DNA of 6,478 nucleotides, taken from the NCBI GenBank assembly GCA_027403435.1, contig DAHZDR010000508.1:1-6478 (forward strand), given 5' to 3'. This DNA comes from Deltaproteobacteria bacterium. Lineage in GTDB: Bacteria; Desulfobacterota; Binatia; Binatales; Binataceae. The position numbers and the translations under genes are program-made. This document shows, piece by piece, positions 1-5,313 of this stretch (position 1 is its first letter; each line of letters opens with the position of its first letter). Under the pieces are notes generated by a model. It did no database searches and was not told the DNA's origin. It saw only the letters and a list, made by a program, of their open reading frames with translations.

Positions 1-2
1 AC

Positions 3-680
3 GCCAAGACCTACGCGCGCCTGCGCGATCTTGCGCAACAAAAGTATGGAGACGCCGTTGACGCGGTGGTCGATGTCGTCCAGCGTCAGAATGAAGTCGG
101 CACCGAAGTCAGGGTCTCCGGCGAGGCGATGAGTTTGCAGCACGGCGAGACGGCGGAATGCGCGCTGCGCGCGACGCCGGCGGCGCTCGATTCGATCGGC
201 GCGGTCGCGGCGGGCGGCATCACCGGCACCATCACCGGCGGCTTGTTGAGCGGACAGAACAGCGCGCCGGGGGCGATGATGGGGGGATATTTCGGCGCCG
301 CCACCGCGGCCGGTATCCAGGCGGTCGAGCATCAGCAGGAGCTCCAGGCGTTCCAGGAGGATTTGACCAAAAGAATCGCCAATCAATCGGCGGAAATTTC
401 GAGCCTCCGCAAAGAGTTGGACAATTTGATCGAGCGGCAATGCGAACGCGAGGAATTGACCGCGGCGCAATGCGACGAGCAGCGCGCCGAGCTGATCAAC
501 GAGATCGGCGCCGCGCCAACGCATCCAACGCCCGCCAAGGCCGGCGGCGTGCGGACCACGGCGGCGGACGCGCCGCCGTCGGATTTCGAAATCCAGAATC
601 AGATTCAGGAACAGCAAGAGACGATCGACCGGCTGAAACGGGCGATTACCGATCTGAACGCCCAGCAGAACGCGCCCTGA
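3..680 (+). CDS. Glycine-rich, coiled-coil protein of unknown function (5' end outside window)
   Basis: The reading frame is open from the left edge, so this is the C-terminal 225 residues of a longer protein; the GTG at 66 is merely internal. I do not recognise the family. Visible parts, numbered from the edge: residues 1-45 read like the end of a small alpha/beta domain (repeated DAV/VV, then EVRVSGEAMSL). Residues about 65-104 are rich in Gly and Ala with small-residue spacing (GGITGTITGG, GGYFGAATAAG), like a glycine-zipper membrane or pore-associated segment. Residues about 108-165 are charged and helical with heptad character, a likely coiled coil with two cysteines (C147, C157). A Pro/Ala-rich linker follows, then a second short helix (IQNQIQEQQETIDRLKRAI) to the end. 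Signal peptide or lipobox cannot be judged because the N-terminus is missing. An envelope location is inferred from the Gly-zipper look only. It ends 94 bases before the VOC gene and probably belongs to a different unit. Confidence 0.75.
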   Translation, partial: AKTYARLRDLAQQKYGDAVDAVVDVVQRQNEVGTEVRVSGEAMSLQHGETAECALRATPAALDSIGAVAAGGITGTITGGLLSGQNSAPGAMMGGYFGAATAAGIQAVEHQQELQAFQEDLTKRIANQSAEISSLRKELDNLIERQCEREELTAAQCDEQRAELINEIGAAPTHPTPAKAGGVRTTAADAPPSDFEIQNQIQEQQETIDRLKRAITDLNAQQNAP

Positions 681-684
681 ACGC

Positions 685-727
685 CGGCCGCGCGCGGTTG
701 AGCGCGGCGCTTGCCAAGCCGCGGCCG
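685..727 (+). repeat. Inverted repeat after the first gene, possible weak terminator
   Basis: CGGCCGCG at 685-692 is the exact reverse complement of CGCGGCCG at 720-727, with a 27-base loop that itself contains a GCTT/AAGC mini-stem (709-719). It begins 5 bases after the stop at 680, so it could end that transcript, but no T-run follows. In DNA this G+C-rich such an 8-bp repeat can arise by chance. The right arm lies in the spacer of the promoter proposed at 711-740. Confidence 0.2.
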
Positions 728-740
728 ATGGCGCTGTAAT
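711..740 (+). promoter_or_regulatory. Sigma70-like promoter candidate for the VOC gene
   Basis: TTGCCA (711-716) matches the -35 consensus at 5 of 6 bases. TGTAAT (735-740) matches the -10 consensus at 5 of 6, although the normally well-conserved second-position A is G. The spacer is 18 bases. Transcription would start near 747, giving a short leader that contains the ribosome binding site at 764-769. Seen by eye only; not scored against background. Confidence 0.4.
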
Positions 741-774
741 CGCGCCAACCGGCGATAAGCTCTGGGAGGCCGTG

Positions 775-1230
775 ATGAATGCAATTTCGCATGTGGCGAT
801 CGGCGTGCGCGACATGGAACGGTCGCTGCGCTTTTACCGTGATCTGCTCGGCTGCGAGGCGCGCTATGACGCGATGGAGCCGATCGGGGAGATGCGGAGC
901 CTCTACGCGAATCCTGAAAAGGGCGCGCGTCGCGCGGTCCATCTGCACTATGGCGGCGCCGGCGGCGGCTTTCTGGTGCTGACCGAAATGCCGGGCGGCA
1001 CGCCGGGCAAGGCGATCAAGCTCGACGAAGTCGGCGTCTCGCATTTCTCGTGGTGGGTGGATGATCTGCGCGCGATTCACGACCGGCTCAAGGCGGCGGG
1101 CGTCAAAATTCTCGTCCCGCCCATCGAAACCGACGCGGCGGGTTATGGCGAGCGGCCGGGGCGGAAGTATCTGACCTGCCTGTTCGAGGATCCGGACGGA
1201 ATCATCCTGCAACTCGACCAGCGGGCGTGA
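775..1230 (+). CDS. VOC superfamily (glyoxalase/bleomycin-resistance fold) protein
   Basis: A 151-residue protein of the vicinal oxygen chelate fold, which contains metal-dependent lyases, isomerases and dioxygenases. Two beta-alpha-beta-beta-beta modules are visible. The first opens with SHVAIGVRDMERSLRFYRDLLG (residues 5-26) and closes near FLVLTE. The second opens with VSHFSWWVDDL (88-98) and ends with FEDPDGIILQLD (137-148). Expected metal ligands are H6, E71 and H90; the fourth, normally Glu in 'DPDGxxxEL', is Q146. I chose ATG 775 over GTG 772 because GGGAGG at 764-769 is 5 bases from the ATG but only 2 from the GTG. It lies 50 bases upstream of a flavoprotein gene on the same strand, so co-transcription is likely. 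A methylmalonyl-CoA epimerase-like or dioxygenase-like role is possible, but the substrate cannot be assigned. Confidence 0.88.
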   Translation: MNAISHVAIGVRDMERSLRFYRDLLGCEARYDAMEPIGEMRSLYANPEKGARRAVHLHYGGAGGGFLVLTEMPGGTPGKAIKLDEVGVSHFSWWVDDLRAIHDRLKAAGVKILVPPIETDAAGYGERPGRKYLTCLFEDPDGIILQLDQRA

Positions 1231-1280
1231 CGGGCGCGCGTCGGGGGGCCGCAAGCGTCGGAGAAAACGGAGGGTGGGCG

Positions 1281-2462
1281 ATGGACCAGATCAACACGGA
1301 ACGCGAGCGGCGCCTGATCGATCTGGCGGCGGAGCTGGCCGGCGACTTCGCCAAACGCGCCGCCCGGCACGACGAGGAACGCTCCTTCCCGTATGAAAAC
1401 TACACCCGCCTGCGCGAAACTGGCTACACCACGCTGATTGTTCCGGAACAATTTGGCGGGATGGGCGCGACGATGCTCGAACGGATCAAGGCGCAGGAGC
1501 GGCTCGCGCAGGGCTGCGGCCCGACCGCGCTCGCGATCAACATGCATCTGAACGTCGTCGGTTTCCTGGTCGATATTGAGCGCAAATTTCACGCGCCGAA
1601 CGTGGTCGCGAAGCTGCGCCGAATCGTCGCTGAGCGGCTGATTTGCGGCGGCTCCGGCTCCGAGCCCGACAACGCCGTGATCGCGCTGCGCCCGCGAACG
1701 ACGGCGCGCCGCGCCGAAGGCGGATGGATCGTCAACGGGCGGAAAATTTTCGGCACGCAGAGCGTGGCGCTCGATCTGTATTTCACCGAGGCGACCTGGG
1801 AAGACGCTCCCGAAGGACCGTCGGTCCTGAGCTTTTTCATTCCGCCGCGCGAGACTCCCGGACTGGCCTTCAAGGACGACTGGAACACGATGGGGATGCG
1901 GGCCACGGAATCGCGCAGCGCCGACCTGAAGGACGCCTTCGTGCCCGACGACGCGGTGGTGCTGAAGCGCCCGGTTTCGCGCGGCGCCCGGATTACCCGC
2001 GTGTTCGCGAAGGCGCCGTTCACGATCGGCGCGCCGTATATCGGAATCGCCGTCGCCGCGCGCGATTTCGTCGTCGAGTTCATGCGCGATCGGCCGCGTT
2101 TCCCGCTGCCGCATCCGATGAGCCATCTGCCGAGCGTGTACAACAAGGTCGGCGAAATGGATTTGCTGATCGAGACCGCGCGGGCGGTGATGTGGAAGGC
2201 GGCCGCGGAACTCGAAACCGACAATTCACGAAGCTGGGCGCGCAAGGCGGTCGCGGCGCGGATGGTCGCGATCGAAAATTCCGTGCGGGTCGTCGATCTG
2301 GCGTTGCGCGCGGTCGGCGGCGCCTCGTACTTCAAGCGCCTGCCGCTCGAGCGTTACTACCGCGACGTTCGCGCCGGCCTGTATCATCCCTTCGATACCG
2401 ACGAAAGCCTTGAATTTTTGGGTAAAAGCGCTTTCGGCCTGCCCCTGATGGAGCTGGATTAG
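1281..2462 (+). CDS. Acyl-CoA dehydrogenase-family flavoprotein, YdbM-like, lacking the usual catalytic Glu
   Basis: A 393-residue protein with full acyl-CoA dehydrogenase architecture: helical N-domain (about 1-120; YTTLIVPEQFGGMGA at 49-63), middle beta domain (about 121-235; GGSGSEPDNA, GWIVNGRKIFGTQ at 148-160, MGMRATESRSADLKDAFVPD at 204-223) and C-terminal helical domain (240-393). This fold binds FAD and normally oxidises acyl-CoA at C2-C3, passing electrons to ETF. The segment that in MCAD/SCAD reads RDA..xxIYEGT is here RDVRAGLYHPFDTDE (361-375), so the usual Glu base is replaced by His369-Pro370. The alternative base position used by isovaleryl- and long-chain enzymes (early helix G, about 237-250) also has no Glu. 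From memory, B. subtilis YdbM-type proteins share a similar 'RDVRAGLxxP' ending. ATG 1281 is chosen because GGAGGG (1269-1274) sits 6 bases upstream; GTG 1227 would add 18 unconvincing residues. It may act as a dehydrogenase with another base, or as a flavin monooxygenase. Confidence 0.9.
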   Translation: MDQINTERERRLIDLAAELAGDFAKRAARHDEERSFPYENYTRLRETGYTTLIVPEQFGGMGATMLERIKAQERLAQGCGPTALAINMHLNVVGFLVDIERKFHAPNVVAKLRRIVAERLICGGSGSEPDNAVIALRPRTTARRAEGGWIVNGRKIFGTQSVALDLYFTEATWEDAPEGPSVLSFFIPPRETPGLAFKDDWNTMGMRATESRSADLKDAFVPDDAVVLKRPVSRGARITRVFAKAPFTIGAPYIGIAVAARDFVVEFMRDRPRFPLPHPMSHLPSVYNKVGEMDLLIETARAVMWKAAAELETDNSRSWARKAVAARMVAIENSVRVVDLALRAVGGASYFKRLPLERYYRDVRAGLYHPFDTDESLEFLGKSAFGLPLMELD

Positions 2463-2493
2463 CGCGGGAGCCGGCGCGCGCGTCCGCATCGCT

Positions 2494-2515
2494 GAGTGAC
2501 AAGGCCCGCTCACTC
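2494..2515. promoter_or_regulatory. Operator-like inverted repeat overlapping a promoter
   Basis: GAGTGA (2494-2499) and TCACTC (2510-2515) are perfect reverse complements separated by 10 bases. The left arm covers most of the proposed -35 element and the right arm lies in the spacer, which is where a dimeric repressor of TetR or GntR type would block RNA polymerase. I do not recognise the half-site, and no regulator gene lies in the window. Six-base arms alone are weak evidence; the position is what makes it notable. Confidence 0.35.
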
Positions 2516-2525
2516 GATGGATAAT
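2496..2525 (+). promoter_or_regulatory. Sigma70-like promoter candidate for the second dehydrogenase and the SDR
   Basis: GTGACA (2496-2501) matches the -35 consensus at 5 of 6 and GATAAT (2520-2525) matches the -10 consensus at 5 of 6, with an 18-base spacer. The start would be near 2532, leaving a leader of about 80 bases before the GTG start at 2613. A GATAAT box is conspicuous in DNA this G+C-rich. This suggests that the ACAD/SDR pair is transcribed separately from the VOC/ACAD pair. Confidence 0.5.
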
Positions 2526-2558
2526 CGGTTGAACGGCGGGCGCGTTAATGATTTTCGC

Positions 2559-2589
2559 CACGGGCGGCGCGCCCATCGCGCCGCCCGTG
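2559..2589 (+). terminator. Perfect 13-bp hairpin between the two dehydrogenase genes
   Basis: CACGGGCGGCGCG (2559-2571) pairs without mismatch with CGCGCCGCCCGTG (2577-2589) around a 5-base loop. It lies 97 bases after the first dehydrogenase stop and 11 bases before the GGAGG ribosome binding site (2601-2605) of the second. No T-run follows (only ATTT at 2597-2600), so it is not a classical intrinsic terminator. It could end read-through from upstream, stabilise the 5' end of the downstream mRNA, or act as a leader regulatory element. Confidence 0.45.
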
Positions 2590-2612
2590 CATGCTGATTT
2601 GGAGGAACTTAC

Positions 2613-3896
2613 GTGAGTTGGGATTTTGAAACCGAGCCGGAATTTCAGAAGCAGCTCGACTGGATCGAGCGGTTCGTGCGCACCGAGGTCGAGCCGCTCG
2701 ACTACGTGCTGGAATCGCCCGACGACGTGCGCGACGAAAAGCGCAACAAGCTCGTCCGGCCCTTGCAGGCCGAGGTGCGCAAACACAAGCTCTGGGCGTG
2801 CCATCTGGAGCCGGATCTCGGCGGGCAGGGCTACGGCCAGGTCAAGCTTGCGCTGATGAATGAAATTCTCGGCCGCTCGCGCTTCGCCCCGACCGTTTTT
2901 GGATGCCAGGCGCCCGATTCCGGCAACGCGGAAATTCTCGCCAAGTACGGCACGCCCGAACAGAAGAAGCGCTATCTACAGCCGCTGCTCGACAATCAGA
3001 TCGTCTCCTGCTTCTCGATGACCGAGCCGCAGGGCGGCGCCGATCCGAAAGTTTTCGCCACGCGCGCCGAGTTGCAGGGCGACGACTGGGTAATCAACGG
3101 CGAAAAGTGGTTCTCGTCGAACGCGCGATGGGCGTCGTTCATGATCACGATGGCGGTTACCGATCCGGACGCCGCGCCGTATCGCAAACTTTCGGCATTT
3201 ATCGTGCCGACCGACGCTCCGGGCGTGAATATCGTCCGCAACGTCGGTGTCGGCGACGAGCCCGAGGGCGCCCACGCTTATATCCGCTACCAGGACGTGC
3301 GCATCCCGAAGGACCATCTGCTGGGCCAGCGCGGCGACGGCTTCGTGGTCGCGCAGACGCGCCTTGGCGGCGGCCGTATCCATCATGCGATGCGCACGAT
3401 CGGACAGGTGAAAAAGGCGTTCGACCTGATGTGCGAACGGGCGCTCTCCCGCACCACGCAGGGCTCGGCGCTGGCCGACAAACAGATGGTGCAGGAAAAG
3501 ATCGCCGACTCGTGGATCGAGATCGAGCAATTCAGGCTGCTCGTGCTGCGCACCGCATGGCGGATCGATCGCTACAAGGACTACCTCAAGGTCCGCAAGG
3601 ATATCGCGGCGGTCAAGGCCCAGATGCCGAAGGTGTTTCACGACGTCGTGATCCGCGCCCTGCAGATTCATGGCTCGCTCGGCGTCACGCCGGAAATGCC
3701 GTTCGTCGATCAGGTGCTCGAGAGCTTCGTGATGGGCTTGGCCGACGGTCCCACCGAAGTCCATAAGATCACTGTGGCGCGCCAGGTGCTGCGCGATTAC
3801 CAGCCGACCTCCGGCCTCTTTCCGACCGGACATATTCCGGCGCTGCGCGAAGCGGCAATCCGTAAATTCGCCGGCCGGATCGAGCTTGAGGTGTGA
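2613..3896 (+). CDS. Acyl-CoA dehydrogenase, ACAD10/ACAD11-like (Asp at the catalytic position)
   Basis: A 427-residue flavoprotein that should oxidise an acyl-CoA thioester with FAD and pass electrons to ETF in the cytoplasm. Domain order: helical N-domain (1-130; ACHLEPDLGGQGYGQ at 62-76), middle beta domain (131-245) with the flavin/substrate motif CFSMTEPQGGAD (133-144) and WVINGEKWFSSNA (159-171), then the C-terminal helical domain with GRIHHAMRTIGQ (254-265) and QIHGSLGVTPE (351-361). The usual 'YEGTSE' is LADGPTEVH (376-384), so Asp378 stands where Glu is normally the base. RIHH plus ADGP is, as I recall, typical of ACAD10/ACAD11-type enzymes; the N-terminal kinase domain of the human proteins is absent. 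The GTG start at 2613 is supported by GGAGG at 2601-2605, 7 bases upstream. The end overlaps the SDR start by 4 bases, implying translational coupling. The chain length or branching of the substrate is unknown. Confidence 0.93.
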   Translation: MSWDFETEPEFQKQLDWIERFVRTEVEPLDYVLESPDDVRDEKRNKLVRPLQAEVRKHKLWACHLEPDLGGQGYGQVKLALMNEILGRSRFAPTVFGCQAPDSGNAEILAKYGTPEQKKRYLQPLLDNQIVSCFSMTEPQGGADPKVFATRAELQGDDWVINGEKWFSSNARWASFMITMAVTDPDAAPYRKLSAFIVPTDAPGVNIVRNVGVGDEPEGAHAYIRYQDVRIPKDHLLGQRGDGFVVAQTRLGGGRIHHAMRTIGQVKKAFDLMCERALSRTTQGSALADKQMVQEKIADSWIEIEQFRLLVLRTAWRIDRYKDYLKVRKDIAAVKAQMPKVFHDVVIRALQIHGSLGVTPEMPFVDQVLESFVMGLADGPTEVHKITVARQVLRDYQPTSGLFPTGHIPALREAAIRKFAGRIELEV

Positions 3897-4690
3897 GCGC
3901 CGTGAGTTTTGATGTTACCCGCTATGACTTTCGCGGCAAGGTCGTCGTGATTACCGGCGGCAGCCGCGGACTCGGGCATGCGATGGCGCTGGGATTCGCG
4001 CGCGCCGGCGCGAATATAGCGGTGGCCAGCCGCAAACTCGACTCTTGCGAACGGACCGTCACGGAAATTCGCGCGCTTGGCGCCGACGGTTCCGCCCACG
4101 CGATGCATGCCGGCAAATGGGATGACTGCAACCGCTTTGCCGATGAGGTGTACGCGCGCTGGGGCCGCGCCGACGTGCTGATCAACAACGCCGGCCTCTC
4201 GCCGGTCGCGCCGTCGTCGCTCGACACGCCGGAGGAGCTTTTCGACAAGGTGATCGCGGTCAACCTGAAGGGGCCGTTCCGGCTATCGGCGTTGTTCGGC
4301 GCGCGGATGGCGGCGGGCGCGGGCGGTTCGATCCTCAATATCTCGTCGGTCGCCGCCGTTCAGCCCGCGCCCGACACCGCTCCCTACGGCGCGGCGAAAT
4401 CGGGCCTCAACGTGCTGACCGTCGCCTTCGCCAAGGAGTATGGCCCGAAGGTGCGCGTGAACTGCATCATGGCCGGGCCCTTCCACACGGACATCAGCAA
4501 GTCGTGGTCGCGGACCGAGTACTTCACGAAGCGTGCGAAGGAAAATTTCGCGCTCGGACGCGCCGGCGAGCCGGAGGAAATCGTCGGCGCGGCGCTCTAC
4601 TTCGCCAGTCCCGCGGCCGGCTTCACCACCGGCGCGATATTGACTATCGACGGCGGCGCCAGCTATCCCAAGGCGGCTCATTCCGAATGA
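3893..4690 (+). CDS. Short-chain dehydrogenase/reductase (classical SDR)
   Basis: A 265-residue classical SDR that interconverts a hydroxyl and a keto group using NAD(P). A Rossmann fold is visible: glycine motif TGGSRGLG (21-28), NNAG (98-101), catalytic N124 (VNLKG), S152 (NISSVAA), and Y165 with K169 in YGAAK. The end IDGGASYP (252-259) is the usual SDR C-terminus. R24 and R47 (ASRK) favour NADP(H) over NAD(H), by family rule. The GTG start at 3893 overlaps the dehydrogenase stop (GTGA), suggesting coupling. A second in-frame GTG at 3902, 10 bases after GAGG (3888-3891), has better spacing and would remove 3 residues, so the start is ambiguous. By context it may act on a 3-hydroxyacyl-CoA/3-ketoacyl-CoA or hydroxysteroid-like intermediate. 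3-oxoacyl-ACP reductase and gluconate dehydrogenase homologues look similar and cannot be excluded. Confidence 0.93.
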   Translation: MSAVSFDVTRYDFRGKVVVITGGSRGLGHAMALGFARAGANIAVASRKLDSCERTVTEIRALGADGSAHAMHAGKWDDCNRFADEVYARWGRADVLINNAGLSPVAPSSLDTPEELFDKVIAVNLKGPFRLSALFGARMAAGAGGSILNISSVAAVQPAPDTAPYGAAKSGLNVLTVAFAKEYGPKVRVNCIMAGPFHTDISKSWSRTEYFTKRAKENFALGRAGEPEEIVGAALYFASPAAGFTTGAILTIDGGASYPKAAHSE

Positions 4691-4723
4691 GCCGCGCAAT
4701 GGTTATCGCGTAAATATGGATTC

Positions 4724-4770
4724 CGGCGGCGGGGCGGCGCACTGACTATCGGCGCGCCGCTCCGCCGCCG
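4724..4770. terminator. Strong hairpin between convergent genes, likely bidirectional terminator
   Basis: The arm 4724-4740 pairs with 4754-4770 over 17 bp, with a single G-T wobble (t4761) and a 13-base loop. It sits 34 bases after the SDR stop on the + strand and 19 bases after the peroxiredoxin stop on the - strand. There is no long T-run on either side (TATTTA follows on the - strand side), so it may need help from Rho or work mainly as an mRNA 3'-end stabiliser. Confidence 0.55.
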
Positions 4771-4788
4771 ATTCGAAACCGGCCGGCG

Positions 4789-5262
4789 CTAGCCGCGCTG
4801 CAGCGCCTTGATGTCCTCAAGCAATACCTGTTCGTGGCCTTGCGGATTCACCTTCTCGTAAACCTTGCGCACGGCGCCTTTGGGATCGATCACGAAACTG
4901 GTGCGGTCCCAGTATTTGGCGCCGCGAAATTCGCTTTGCCCGACTCCGCAGGCGCCGAGCAGTTCCGCTTTGACGTCGGCGAGCAGGTCGATGGTGAACG
5001 AGAACTTGTTGCAAAAGCTCTTGTGGGAATCGACGCCGTCCTGGCTAACTCCGAGCACGGTAATTCCCGCCGCGTCGAACTCCGATTTCGCGGCGGTGAA
5101 GGATTTGCCCTGAATCGTGCATCCCGGCGTGTCGTCCTTGGGATAAAAATAGACGACCAGCCACTTGCCGGCGAAGTCGGACAGTTTAAGCGTCTTGCCG
5201 TCCTGGTTTGGCAGCGCGAAATTCGGAAAATTATGTCCCGCTTGCAGCATCGTTGCGTCCAT
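4789..5262 (-). CDS. bcp: Peroxiredoxin, PrxQ/BCP subfamily
   Basis: A 157-residue cytoplasmic thiol peroxidase that reduces hydrogen peroxide and organic hydroperoxides, recycled by thioredoxin. Thioredoxin-fold motifs run in order: FALPNQDGKTLKLSDFAGKW (15-34), YFYPKDDTPGCT (38-49) with peroxidatic C48 and supporting T45/P46, GVSQDGVDSHKSFC (71-84), and RTSFVIDPKG (120-129) with the conserved Arg120. The resolving Cys found five residues after the peroxidatic one in E. coli BCP is Lys53 here. C84, in the helix after SHKSF, matches the resolving position known from Xanthomonas-type BCP (C48-C84); C105 is an extra cysteine. ATG 5262 has AAGG directly against it. ATG at 5250 (153 residues, beginning MLQAGHNFP like most BCPs) has the same AAGGA about 11 bases upstream and may be the true start. 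It lies 51 bases after the CinA-domain gene on the same strand, probably co-transcribed. Confidence 0.93.
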   Translation of the reverse strand: MDATMLQAGHNFPNFALPNQDGKTLKLSDFAGKWLVVYFYPKDDTPGCTIQGKSFTAAKSEFDAAGITVLGVSQDGVDSHKSFCNKFSFTIDLLADVKAELLGACGVGQSEFRGAKYWDRTSFVIDPKGAVRKVYEKVNPQGHEQVLLEDIKALQRG

Positions 5263-5313
5263 CCTTTTGGTAAATTCAGATCGGATCGCCGCTGGCGCGC
5301 GCGGCCGCGGCCG

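Noticed and set aside
1227..1280. Upstream GTG start for the first dehydrogenase, overlapping the VOC stop
   Set aside because: It would add 18 Gly/Arg-rich residues unlike any dehydrogenase N-terminus, and a better ribosome binding site serves ATG 1281.
1143..2126. Long - strand open frame (327 codons) opposite the VOC and first dehydrogenase genes
   Set aside because: Arg/Ala/His-rich low-information translation with no motif, antisense to two strong family matches.
2976..3833. Long - strand open frame (285 codons) inside the second dehydrogenase
   Set aside because: Complete overlap with a well-supported gene and composition typical of a shadow frame.
4691..4723. Possible small reading frame or leader just after the SDR stop
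   Set aside because: Too short, no ribosome binding site, and it leads straight into the terminator hairpin.
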